Assembly: GCA_964614855.1 (NCBI GenBank)
Contig: CAZTMX010000178.1
Location: 1-6,081 of the forward strand
DNA: 6,081 nt
From: CAWJHE01 sp964614855
Lineage (GTDB): Bacteria > Chloroflexota > Anaerolineae > Anaerolineales > UBA4823
Direction: 5' to 3'
Positions 1 to 6,081 of the stretch are shown here, piece after piece. A program made the translations under genes and the position numbers. The number at the start of each line of letters is the position of its first letter. The stretch's first letter is position 1. Below the pieces are notes generated by a model. That model saw nothing but the letters and a program-made list of their open reading frames with translations, was not told where the DNA came from and made no database searches.

Positions 1-483
1 CTGTTTGCCCAAATGCCGGATGCCAGCGCCTTGAGGCGGGGGAATGCCATGGCACGGGCGCGCATGATTGTGCTTTACGATCACTCGGAGCTTTTTCATG
101 GTTTAGTCGTCGGCACAGGCAACAAAACAGAGATCATGCTCGGTTATTCGACCCTGTACGGCGATTCTGCCTGCGCATTTAACCCCCTGGGTGATTTGTA
201 TAAAACCCAGGTCAGGCAGCTTTCCCGCACATTGGGTGTGCCGGATGTGATTGTGCAAAAACCACCGTCAGCGGATTTGTGGCAGGGTCAAACAGATGAA
301 GGCGAGCTGGGTTTCACCTATGCTGAAGTGGACCGCCTGTTATTCATGCTGCAAGAACTGGGAAAATCACCAGAGGAATGTGTCCAGGCGGGGTTCGCCC
401 AGGCTTTTGTGGATGAAGTTCTAGGGCGCATCCAGCGCAGCGAGTTTAAGCGCCGCATGCCGCCCATCGCCAGGCTGCGTTAA
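1..483 (+). CDS. nadE: NAD(+) synthase, C-terminal 160 residues (5' end outside window)
   Basis: Catalyses the last step of NAD biosynthesis in the cytoplasm: ATP-dependent amidation of deamido-NAD through an adenylated intermediate. The frame is open from base 1 and stops with TAA at 481-483, so the gene began upstream; the internal ATGs at 13 and later are not the start. Visible family motifs, numbered within the fragment, are the RARMIVLYDHSE helix (18-29), the substrate/ATP-binding segment GTGNKTE (38-44), GYSTLYGD (48-55), NPLGDLYKTQV (61-71), and KPPSADLWQGQTDE followed by ELG (87-104). The KRRMPP tail near 150-155 is typical of the family C-terminus. The N-terminal PP-loop (SGGxDS) is not in the window. 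The short tail fits the compact synthetase type, but whether a glutaminase domain precedes it (glutamine- versus ammonia-dependent) cannot be seen. It is convergent with the ABC-F gene, with a 38-bp gap. The family call is firm. Confidence 0.95.
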   Translation: MFAQMPDASALRRGNAMARARMIVLYDHSELFHGLVVGTGNKTEIMLGYSTLYGDSACAFNPLGDLYKTQVRQLSRTLGVPDVIVQKPPSADLWQGQTDEGELGFTYAEVDRLLFMLQELGKSPEECVQAGFAQAFVDEVLGRIQRSEFKRRMPPIARLR

Positions 484-521
484 TTTTGTTGCTTATACTG
501 TGGCTGTGATCGCTGGGGGCG
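484..521. other. 38-bp convergent intergenic gap, no clear terminator
   Basis: This gap separates the nadE stop codon (+ strand) from the ABC-F stop codon (- strand, 522-524). The only dyad I see is a 4-bp stem GGCG/CGCC (518-521 with 527-530) around a 5-base loop that contains the ABC-F stop. It has no following T-run on either strand, so it is not a credible intrinsic terminator. Transcription from the two sides may overlap here or end by a factor-dependent mechanism (inference). Confidence 0.5.
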
Positions 522-2546
522 CTATACGCCGGGTTGCGTTTCGTGCAGCGCTTCCCATTCTTCCATCAAACTGTTCAGGTTCTCTTGCAAATGGTTATAT
601 TCTTGACCGAGCTTGTGAACCCTGGCAAGGTCAGCTGGTGGGTTTTCCAACTTCGCAGACACCAGTTGCAGCCTTTGTTCAAGCTGGCTGATCTGTTCTT
701 CAATTTTCTTCACCTGGGCGATACGCCGGCGGTCAGCGTTTGCCGTTGCGCTGGCCCTGGCACGTACCTTTTCTTCTCTTTCCTGTCCTTGGGCTGCCTT
801 TTCGTTCGCTTCGAGGCGTAATTTCTCCAGGGCATCGTGATACTGGGTGTAGTTGCCTTCAAAAACCTGCAAAGCCTGTTCGCCTGGCAGAATCTCCCAG
901 ATTTGCGAGCTTAAGGCGTTGATCAGGTAACGGTCGTGGGATACCAACAAAATCGTGCCCGGAAAATCCGCCAGTACTTCCTGTAAGATTTCCTGGGAGG
1001 GGATATCCAGGTGGTTGGTGGGTTCATCCAGCAGCAACAGGTTGGCTTTTGTCAGCGACAGCTTTGCCAGCGCCAGGCGTCCGCGCTCTCCGCCGGAAAG
1101 CACAGCTACCTTTTTAAAGACATCATCACCGGTAAACAGGAAGCGCGCCAGGTAATCGCGTGCTTCATGCAGATACATTTCCGGAGAAACCCGCTGGATT
1201 TCTTCCACCAGGTTGCTGGCAGAGTCCAGGTCTTCGTGCGCCTGGGCGAAATAACCGATATGCAAGCTGGCGCCCAGGATCACTTCCCCTTCCAGAGGCG
1301 GCAATTTCTCTAACAGGGTTTTCAAGAAAGTGGTTTTTCCGGCGCCGTTTGGCCCGATCACCGCGGCGCACTCGCCGCGTTTCAAGAGCAAATCCGGCGC
1401 ACGAAAGAGGGGTTTTCCCTCATCTTCATAGCCGATTGCCAGGCGGTGCGTGCGCAAAACCAGCTCGCCAGAGCGCAGGTTGGTCTTTAGATGCAGATGG
1501 AGATGAGGGGGACGGTTTCTGGGTCCGTGCAGCCCGCGGATGCGTTTTTCTAATTCATCCACACCCATGGGATGGTCGGAAATATCCAGGTCAGTGCTCA
1601 GCTCGCCCCAATTCCTCCCCTGCACAGCCTCGACCCCCAAAAGCTCAATTGCCTGCACCTCCCGGCTGGCGCGTTTAAGTTTTCCTTTGGCTTGCTGTAC
1701 ATTTTGCCCGGAGATGTTGCGCTTGATGTATTCCAGTTCTTTTAGCAGGCGTTCTTTCTCACTTTCAAATACCTGTTGGCGCAGATCCCAGCGTTCCTGG
1801 CGCTGTTGTACGTAATGAGTATAGTTGCCGCGGAAAACCTCCAGGCGGTCGGCTCCCATCTCCCAAATGTGATCTACCACCTGGTCCAGGAAATAGCGGT
1901 CATGAGAAACAATCAGCGCCGCGCCCTGCCACTGGCGCATATACCCCTCCAGCCATTCCACCGCTGAAATATCCAGGTGGTTGGTCGGCTCGTCCAGGAT
2001 CAGCAGGTCGGGGTCTGAAAGCAGCAGGCGAGCCAGAAAGGCGCGCGTACGCTGCCCGCCGGATAGGTGCGGGATAGGACGTGCATAGTCGCTCTCATCA
2101 AAACCCAGGCCCGTCAGGGTCTGGCGGATGCGGGTTTCGTAGGTATAGCCGCCGCGCAGCTCAAAGGATTGCTGTAATTTTCCGTATTTCTCCAGGGCTT
2201 CTTCAGCCAATTCGGGATTGCTCATAGCGCTTTCTAAGCGTGCCAGCTCAAATTCCATCTGGCGCAGGCCAGACAGCGCTCTAAGGCATTCTTCCCACAG
2301 GCTGTGATCGCCTTCCAGACCGGCTTCTTGCGGTAGGTACCCGATGTTAATGCCGCGCGCCTTCATCACTTCTCCAGAGCTGGGTTCTTCAAGCCCCATC
2401 AGGATGCGCAAAAGGGTGGTCTTACCGACTCCATTTGGGCCAACGATGGCGATACGCGCATGCTGAGGGATGCTTAAAGACACACCACTGAAGATGTCAT
2501 TTGGACCGTAAGATTTGGACAGGTTGGAGGCAGCTAATAGCGACAT
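522..2546 (-). CDS. ABC-F family ATP-binding protein (ribosome-associated type, two ABC domains)
   Basis: A complete 674-residue soluble protein with tandem ATPase domains and no membrane segments. Domain 1 has Walker A GPNGVGKT (36-43), a Q-loop near Q73, signature LSGGQ (161-165), Walker B plus DEPTNHLD (181-192) and the switch SHDRYFL (214-220). Domain 2 has Walker A GPNGAGKT (398-405), Q435, signature LSGGE (483-487), Walker B with DEPTNHLD (503-514) and SHDRY (536-540). The charged helical linker between the domains (about 245-360) corresponds to the P-site tRNA-interaction region of ABC-F proteins. Residues about 575-665 are a Glu/Lys/Gln-rich coiled-coil C-terminus, as in Uup-like members. 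Both catalytic glutamates (E186, E508) are present, so it should hydrolyse ATP. Known ABC-F proteins bind the ribosomal E site to rescue stalled translation or protect against antibiotics; which applies here cannot be told from sequence. The ATG at 2546 begins the conserved first strand of domain 1, although the upstream Shine-Dalgarno is weak. The gene is divergent from LCP and convergent with nadE. Confidence 0.95.
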   Translation of the reverse strand: MSLLAASNLSKSYGPNDIFSGVSLSIPQHARIAIVGPNGVGKTTLLRILMGLEEPSSGEVMKARGINIGYLPQEAGLEGDHSLWEECLRALSGLRQMEFELARLESAMSNPELAEEALEKYGKLQQSFELRGGYTYETRIRQTLTGLGFDESDYARPIPHLSGGQRTRAFLARLLLSDPDLLILDEPTNHLDISAVEWLEGYMRQWQGAALIVSHDRYFLDQVVDHIWEMGADRLEVFRGNYTHYVQQRQERWDLRQQVFESEKERLLKELEYIKRNISGQNVQQAKGKLKRASREVQAIELLGVEAVQGRNWGELSTDLDISDHPMGVDELEKRIRGLHGPRNRPPHLHLHLKTNLRSGELVLRTHRLAIGYEDEGKPLFRAPDLLLKRGECAAVIGPNGAGKTTFLKTLLEKLPPLEGEVILGASLHIGYFAQAHEDLDSASNLVEEIQRVSPEMYLHEARDYLARFLFTGDDVFKKVAVLSGGERGRLALAKLSLTKANLLLLDEPTNHLDIPSQEILQEVLADFPGTILLVSHDRYLINALSSQIWEILPGEQALQVFEGNYTQYHDALEKLRLEANEKAAQGQEREEKVRARASATANADRRRIAQVKKIEEQISQLEQRLQLVSAKLENPPADLARVHKLGQEYNHLQENLNSLMEEWEALHETQPGV
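1003..2008. repeat. Internal DNA similarity between the two Walker B segments of the ABC-F gene
   Basis: The segments at 1003-1042 and 1969-2008, in direct orientation, share an identical 17-base core (1003-1019 and 1969-1985) and further scattered identity. Both encode DEPTNHLDI on the minus strand. The resemblance is explained by the duplicated ABC domain and shared codon choice, so this is a coding repeat rather than a mobile or regulatory element. Confidence 0.6.
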
Positions 2547-2574
2547 AGACTCATCTTGTTTTCAATATCCGCCC

Positions 2575-2580
2575 ATTATA
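2575..2580 (-). promoter_or_regulatory. Putative -10 element for the ABC-F gene
   Basis: Read on the minus strand, this is a consensus TATAAT. Transcription starting about 7 bases downstream (near 2568) would leave a leader of roughly 22 bases before the ABC-F ATG at 2546. No good -35 hexamer lies 16-18 bp upstream (the aligned bases read CGTAGC), and there is no TGn extension. The call therefore rests on a perfect -10 in the right place within a 91-bp intergenic region. Confidence 0.5.
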
Positions 2581-2583
2581 CCG

Positions 2584-2592
2584 TGTTATAAT
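2584..2592 (+). promoter_or_regulatory. Putative extended -10 promoter for the LCP-recD2 transcript
   Basis: TGT-TATAAT is a consensus -10 (2587-2592) preceded by the TGn extension (2584-2586), which can compensate for a weak -35. At 17-bp spacing the -35 position reads AATATC, a poor match. A start near 2599 would give a leader of about 39 bases to the ATG at 2638. Placement immediately upstream of the first gene of a probable two-gene unit supports the call. Confidence 0.6.
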
Positions 2593-2629
2593 CGCGCGCT
2601 ACGGAACTTTCGTTATCACACAGGTTTAC

Positions 2630-2634
2630 AAGGA
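2630..2634 (+). promoter_or_regulatory. Shine-Dalgarno AAGGA for the LCP gene
   Basis: AAGGA lies three bases before the ATG at 2638. The spacing is short, but it is the only purine-rich site in the leader. It helps select 2638 over the upstream in-frame ATG at 2515, which lies inside the divergent ABC-F coding region and upstream of the promoter. Confidence 0.55.
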
Positions 2635-2637
2635 AAA

Positions 2638-4068
2638 ATGTCTACAGCAGATCCAGATGCACCTGTTTCAAATAAGCCCAAGGGGTCCAGGGTTCTAACC
2701 ATAGCATTATATGCCGCGCTGGTCATTGCGGCTGTTCTCACCGCCTATCTCACTTTTATCGCGGTGCGGGATTTTGTGGCTTCCTGGGAGATGACCAACT
2801 TACCCGGGGCGACCATCCGCGATGCCACACCCACACCCGGTGGGGAAGGTGCAGCCGCAGTTGACCTGACCATGCCCATGCAGCCAGCCGGCGCTCCTAC
2901 ACCCGAACCCTGGGATGGCGCTGACCGTGTATCGCTTTTAGTGATGGGGTTGGATTATCGGGATTGGTCTGAGGGCGAAGGTCCGCCGCGCACGGATACC
3001 ATGATCCTGTTCACGGTTGATCCGATCAACCGCTCAGCCGGTTTGCTCTCGATCCCGCGCGATCTGTGGGTGAATATCCCTGGTTTTGATTACGGGCGTA
3101 TCAACAGCGCTTACCAATTAGGAGAGGCCTTCAAGGTAGTGGGCGGTGGGCCTCAACTGGCAACCGACACGGTGGAAGAATTGTTGGGTGTGCCGATCGA
3201 TTATTATGCACAGGTCGATTTTGGCGCCTTTGTGCGCTTTATCGATGAAATCGGCGGGGTAAAAATCGATATCCCCGAAAAGATCAAAGTCGATCCCATG
3301 GGGGATAACAACGCAAAGGTGCTCAAACCGGGTGTTCAGACCTTGCCTGGCGACCTGGCATTGGCTTATGTGCGCGCCCGAAAAACCGAAGGCGGTGACT
3401 TTGACCGCGCTCAACGCCAGCAGCAGGTGATCATGGGAATACGCGACCGCATCCTGGAATTTGAGATGCTGCCTACCCTGATTTCCAAAGCCCCCGCGCT
3501 TTATGCAGAGCTGTCAGCCGGCGTACATACCAATCTGAACCTGGATACTGCCATTCGACTGGCATGGATGGCTTCGCAAATCCCCAGAGATAAGATCAGG
3601 CAAGGCGCAATCGGCTCTGAACAGGTCAGCTTTGCCTCATCGCCAGATGGACAGCAAGAAGTGCTCAAACCCATCACAGAGAAAATCCGGCTGCTGCGTG
3701 ATGAAATCTTTACAGAAAGCGGTCCTGCCAGCCCGCTGGCTGTCAAGATGGACACTACCGAATTGCTCCGGGTGGAAAATGCCCGCATCGTTGTCTTAAA
3801 CGGTAGCTATGCAGCTGGTCTGGCATCCACCACGGTGGACTACTTGAAATCGTTGGGTTTGAATGTAGTGGAAACCGGGAATGCTGAAAGTTATGCCACC
3901 TACACCCAGATCACTTTTTACACCGGCAAGCCGTACACGGTGAAGTACCTGGTGGATTTAATGAAGATCAGCGAATTTCGCATCACTCACGTTTTTGATC
4001 CGACCAGGAATACAGATATTGTCATCACCCTGGGTGATGATTGGGCTGCCAGCAACCCCATGCCATAA
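2638..4068 (+). CDS. LytR-CpsA-Psr (LCP) family cell-envelope transferase with LytR_C domain
   Basis: A 476-residue membrane-anchored protein. LCP enzymes move polyprenyl-pyrophosphate-linked glycopolymers onto peptidoglycan (or related envelope acceptors) outside the membrane. The order is a short Lys/Arg-containing cytoplasmic tail (1-18), one hydrophobic anchor (about 19-43), a low-complexity Pro/Thr/Gly/Ala linker (about 57-92, including ATPTP and APTPEP), the LCP domain (about 96-275) and a LytR_C domain (about 380-470). LCP motifs include GLDYRD (104-109), RTDTMIL (118-124), SIPRDLWVNIPG (138-149), GRINSAY (153-159), YVRAR (244-248) and DFDRAQRQQ (254-262). D106, R118, D120, R141, R246, R248 and Q261 match the family's pyrophosphate/metal-binding positions, so it should be active. 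Translation from 2515 would add about 41 non-hydrophobic residues and is rejected. The polymer substrate is unknown; no glycosyltransferases are nearby. It is followed after 8 bp by recD2, suggesting co-transcription. Confidence 0.93.
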   Translation: MSTADPDAPVSNKPKGSRVLTIALYAALVIAAVLTAYLTFIAVRDFVASWEMTNLPGATIRDATPTPGGEGAAAVDLTMPMQPAGAPTPEPWDGADRVSLLVMGLDYRDWSEGEGPPRTDTMILFTVDPINRSAGLLSIPRDLWVNIPGFDYGRINSAYQLGEAFKVVGGGPQLATDTVEELLGVPIDYYAQVDFGAFVRFIDEIGGVKIDIPEKIKVDPMGDNNAKVLKPGVQTLPGDLALAYVRARKTEGGDFDRAQRQQQVIMGIRDRILEFEMLPTLISKAPALYAELSAGVHTNLNLDTAIRLAWMASQIPRDKIRQGAIGSEQVSFASSPDGQQEVLKPITEKIRLLRDEIFTESGPASPLAVKMDTTELLRVENARIVVLNGSYAAGLASTTVDYLKSLGLNVVETGNAESYATYTQITFYTGKPYTVKYLVDLMKISEFRITHVFDPTRNTDIVITLGDDWAASNPMP

Positions 4069-4076
4069 ACCTGGCG

Positions 4077-6081
4077 ATGGACCAACTGAACGGCTCGGTT
4101 GAGCGGGTCACCTTTTACAACCCCGAGAACGGGTACACTGTTTTGCGTCTGCAGCCCGAGCGAAAAACCATGCCTGGTGTTGGGCGCGATGGGCTGGTGA
4201 CCGTGACCGGCAACCTGCCGGAACTCTCCCCTGGCGAATTTTTATCCCTGCAAGGTCGTTGGAATACACATCTTAAACACGGTCTGCAGTTTCAGGTGGA
4301 GGTCTGCACCCAGACTCTGCCGGCGACAACCGCAGGTATCCGCCGTTACCTGGGCTCAGGCCTGGTAAAAGGGATAGGTCCGCGCCTGGCAGAGCGCATT
4401 GTGGCGCGTTTTGGCAAACAAACCCTGGATGTCATCGAACATCAGCCCCAACTTTTGAAAGAAGTTCCGGATATCGGCCCAAAACGGGCCAGGCTGATTG
4501 CCGCCGCCTGGGAAGAGCAGAAACAGGTGAAGGAGCTTATGCTCTTTCTGCACAGTCACAACGTATCCACCAACCTGGCGATAAAAATCTACAAACAGTA
4601 CGGCAGCCTGTCGATGGCGGTTGTGCAGCAAGACCCTTACCGGTTGGCGCGCGATATTTACGGCGTTGGTTTCAAAACGGCGGACCGCATCGCGCAAGAC
4701 CTGGGACTGCCGCATGACCACCCGGCTCGCCTTGAAGCGGGGCTGGTGTATGTGCTCAACCAGTCCGCAGATGATGGGCATGTGTTTTTGCTTCGGGAAG
4801 GGCTTCTTCAAGACGCCAGTACGCTGCTGGGCGTGCCAATCGAGCAAATGCTGCCCGCCCTGGACAGGTTGGACCAAAGCGGGACGATCCGTGAAGATGC
4901 CCTTCCCAGAGAGAATGAGCTTAGCCAGGCAGTCTACCTGGCGCCGATGTACCACACCGAAGTCGGGGTGGCAGAAAGATTGCAGAAATTGATGAGCACG
5001 CTGCCCACCCGCCTGAGCGACCTGCCGCCGGCATTTTTGCGCCTGGACGCATCGCTTTCTTCAGAGCAGCAAACAGCCATTCGCACAGCCCTGGCTCACC
5101 CGGTCAGTGTCTTGACAGGCGGTCCGGGTACTGGCAAGACGACCGCCATGCGCTCCTTGATTGCTGCCCTGGAAGAAGGGCAGAAAAGCTATGCCCTGGC
5201 CTCGCCAACGGGCAGGGCAGCCAAGCGCCTCTCCCAGGCAGCGGAGAGAAACGCCAGCACCATCCACCGTTTATTGGGATTTTCGCCGGGTGAAGGGTTC
5301 AAACACCATCAGGAAAACCCGCTGCCCTATGATTTCCTGGTGATCGATGAGGTTTCGATGCTGGACCAGGCCTTGGCGCTGCACCTGCTCAAGGCGATTA
5401 GCCCGGGGGCGCATCTCTTACTGGTCGGCGATGCGGATCAATTACCCAGTGTAAGCGCCGGGGATGTCCTGCGCGATGTGATTGCCAGCGGTCAGGTGCC
5501 GGTCACGCGCCTGAGTGTAATTTTTCGCCAGGCTGCCGGTTCGCAAATTATCACCAATGCTCACCGTATCAACCAGGGGCTAATGCCATCCTTTCCGCAA
5601 GCGAAAGAAACAGATGGCATTGAACCGGGCGGCGACTTCTTTTTGTTCCCTGCCGAGACGGCGGAGGAAGCAGCTTTCTGGGTAAAGGATGTGGTTTGTA
5701 CACGCATCCCGCAGAAATTTAACCTGCATCCCGTGCGGGATATCCAGGTGCTTTCACCCATGTATCGCGGACCGGCCGGGGTTACCGCGCTCAATACGCT
5801 GCTGCAAGAGAGCTTGAACCCGGAGAAAGCGCTGAGACCGGAAAAGAAATTGTTTGGGCAGGTCTACCGGGTGGGTGATAAATTGATGCAAATCCAGAAT
5901 AATTATGACAAAGAAGTCTACAACGGGGATATTGGTTTTTTGTTTGCCATAGATGCCGTGGATCAGAACCTGGTGGTGGACTTCGAAGGGCGTTCAGTGA
6001 CCTATGACTGGTCGGAGGCAGACCAACTGGTGCTGGCGTACGCCGTATCGGTGCACAAGGCGCAAGGCTCTGAATTCCCCG
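4077..6081 (+). CDS. recD2: RecD2-type ATP-dependent 5'-3' DNA helicase (C-terminus cut by window end)
   Basis: The frame from ATG 4077 is open through base 6081, giving 668 full codons; RecD2 proteins are usually somewhat over 700 residues, so only the last part is missing. This superfamily 1B helicase acts on DNA during repair and replication stress, independently of RecBC. The order is an N-terminal OB-like region (1-80, starting MDQLNGSVERVTFY), helix-hairpin-helix modules (about 95-145, KGIGPRLAERI and PDIGPKRA; and about 185-210, GVGFKTADRIA), a winged-helix-like stretch with DDGHVFL (232-238), then the motor. Motor motifs are Walker A GGPGTGKTT (348-356), SPTGRAAKRL (376-385), TIHRLLG (395-401), IDEVSMLD (423-430), GDADQLPSV (451-459), IFRQ (482-485), LSPMYRGPAGV (559-569), GDKLMQIQNNY (600-610), NGDIG (616-620) and SVHKAQGSEFP (658-668). 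All catalytic residues seen are intact. The long N-terminal extension separates it from proteobacterial RecD. Start choice rests on family fit; no good Shine-Dalgarno precedes it, so translation may be coupled to LCP, whose stop is 8 bp upstream. Confidence 0.95.
   Translation, partial: MDQLNGSVERVTFYNPENGYTVLRLQPERKTMPGVGRDGLVTVTGNLPELSPGEFLSLQGRWNTHLKHGLQFQVEVCTQTLPATTAGIRRYLGSGLVKGIGPRLAERIVARFGKQTLDVIEHQPQLLKEVPDIGPKRARLIAAAWEEQKQVKELMLFLHSHNVSTNLAIKIYKQYGSLSMAVVQQDPYRLARDIYGVGFKTADRIAQDLGLPHDHPARLEAGLVYVLNQSADDGHVFLLREGLLQDASTLLGVPIEQMLPALDRLDQSGTIREDALPRENELSQAVYLAPMYHTEVGVAERLQKLMSTLPTRLSDLPPAFLRLDASLSSEQQTAIRTALAHPVSVLTGGPGTGKTTAMRSLIAALEEGQKSYALASPTGRAAKRLSQAAERNASTIHRLLGFSPGEGFKHHQENPLPYDFLVIDEVSMLDQALALHLLKAISPGAHLLLVGDADQLPSVSAGDVLRDVIASGQVPVTRLSVIFRQAAGSQIITNAHRINQGLMPSFPQAKETDGIEPGGDFFLFPAETAEEAAFWVKDVVCTRIPQKFNLHPVRDIQVLSPMYRGPAGVTALNTLLQESLNPEKALRPEKKLFGQVYRVGDKLMQIQNNYDKEVYNGDIGFLFAIDAVDQNLVVDFEGRSVTYDWSEADQLVLAYAVSVHKAQGSEFP

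Larger units (their letters stand above)
2575..2592. repeat. Inverted repeat ATTATA-6-TATAAT formed by divergent -10 elements
   Basis: The 18-bp sequence ATTATACCGTGTTATAAT has perfect 6-bp arms and a 6-bp centre, so each strand presents a TATAAT facing away from the other. It is the only clear symmetric element between the two divergent start codons. The simplest reading is paired divergent promoters; an overlapping operator for a dimeric repressor is possible but unsupported. Confidence 0.6.

Noticed and set aside
518..530. GGCG-loop-CGCC dyad as a bidirectional terminator
   Set aside because: The stem is only 4 bp, it overlaps the ABC-F stop codon, and no T-run follows on either strand.
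1160..1678. 172-codon + strand open frame opposite the ABC-F gene
   Set aside because: It lies wholly antisense to a firmly identified gene. The product is Arg/Pro-rich with no recognisable domain and the frame has no upstream ribosome-binding context; it is a coding shadow.
2515..2637. Upstream in-frame extension of the LCP gene from ATG 2515
   Set aside because: It would overlap the start of the divergent ABC-F gene, begin upstream of the predicted promoter and add a non-hydrophobic segment before a normal N-terminal anchor. The ATG at 2638 has a Shine-Dalgarno.
4356..4955. 199-codon minus-strand open frame within recD2
   Set aside because: It is antisense to the helix-hairpin-helix region of recD2, whose sense frame matches the family throughout. 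It shows no domain or composition suggestive of a real protein.
4621..4992. 123-codon + strand frame overlapping recD2 in another phase
   Set aside because: The RecD2 frame through this stretch has continuous family similarity. The alternative product is rich in Cys/Trp/Arg, as expected from an out-of-frame read.

Overview
This 6.1-kb window is ordinary, gene-dense bacterial chromosome. It carries four protein genes: a 3' fragment, two complete genes and a 5' fragment. Nothing in it looks mobile, phage-derived or CRISPR-like, and no rRNA or tRNA is visible. The likely source is a Chloroflexota bacterium, probably Anaerolineae-like. That inference rests on the mix of a short archaeal/Chloroflexi-style NAD synthetase, an LCP protein with a Pro/Thr-rich 'TPTP' linker and a LytR_C tail, a RecD2-type rather than RecBCD-type helicase, and moderately high G+C. 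It is not proven by any single marker.

Layout. Positions 1-483 (+) are the C-terminal 160 residues of NAD(+) synthase (nadE), whose start lies upstream of the window. After a 38-bp convergent gap, positions 522-2546 (-) encode a complete 674-residue ABC-F ATPase with two ABC domains, a long inter-domain linker and a C-terminal coiled coil. A compact 91-bp divergent intergenic region (2547-2637) holds two back-to-back TATAAT hexamers on opposite strands, only 6 bp apart. They form a perfect 6-bp-arm inverted repeat and probably drive the ABC-F gene leftward and the next gene rightward. Positions 2638-4068 (+) encode a LytR-CpsA-Psr (LCP) cell-envelope transferase with one N-terminal membrane anchor and a C-terminal LytR_C domain. 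Eight bases later, at 4077, a RecD2-type 5'-3' DNA helicase begins. It stays open to the end of the window (668 codons visible) and lacks only its extreme C-terminus.

The genes do not form an obvious pathway. They cover NAD biosynthesis, a ribosome-associated ABC-F factor, envelope glycopolymer attachment and DNA repair. LCP and recD2 are likely co-transcribed because of their spacing. No stretch over 300 bases lacks a gene. I found no convincing new system. The most interesting non-coding signal is the symmetric divergent promoter.
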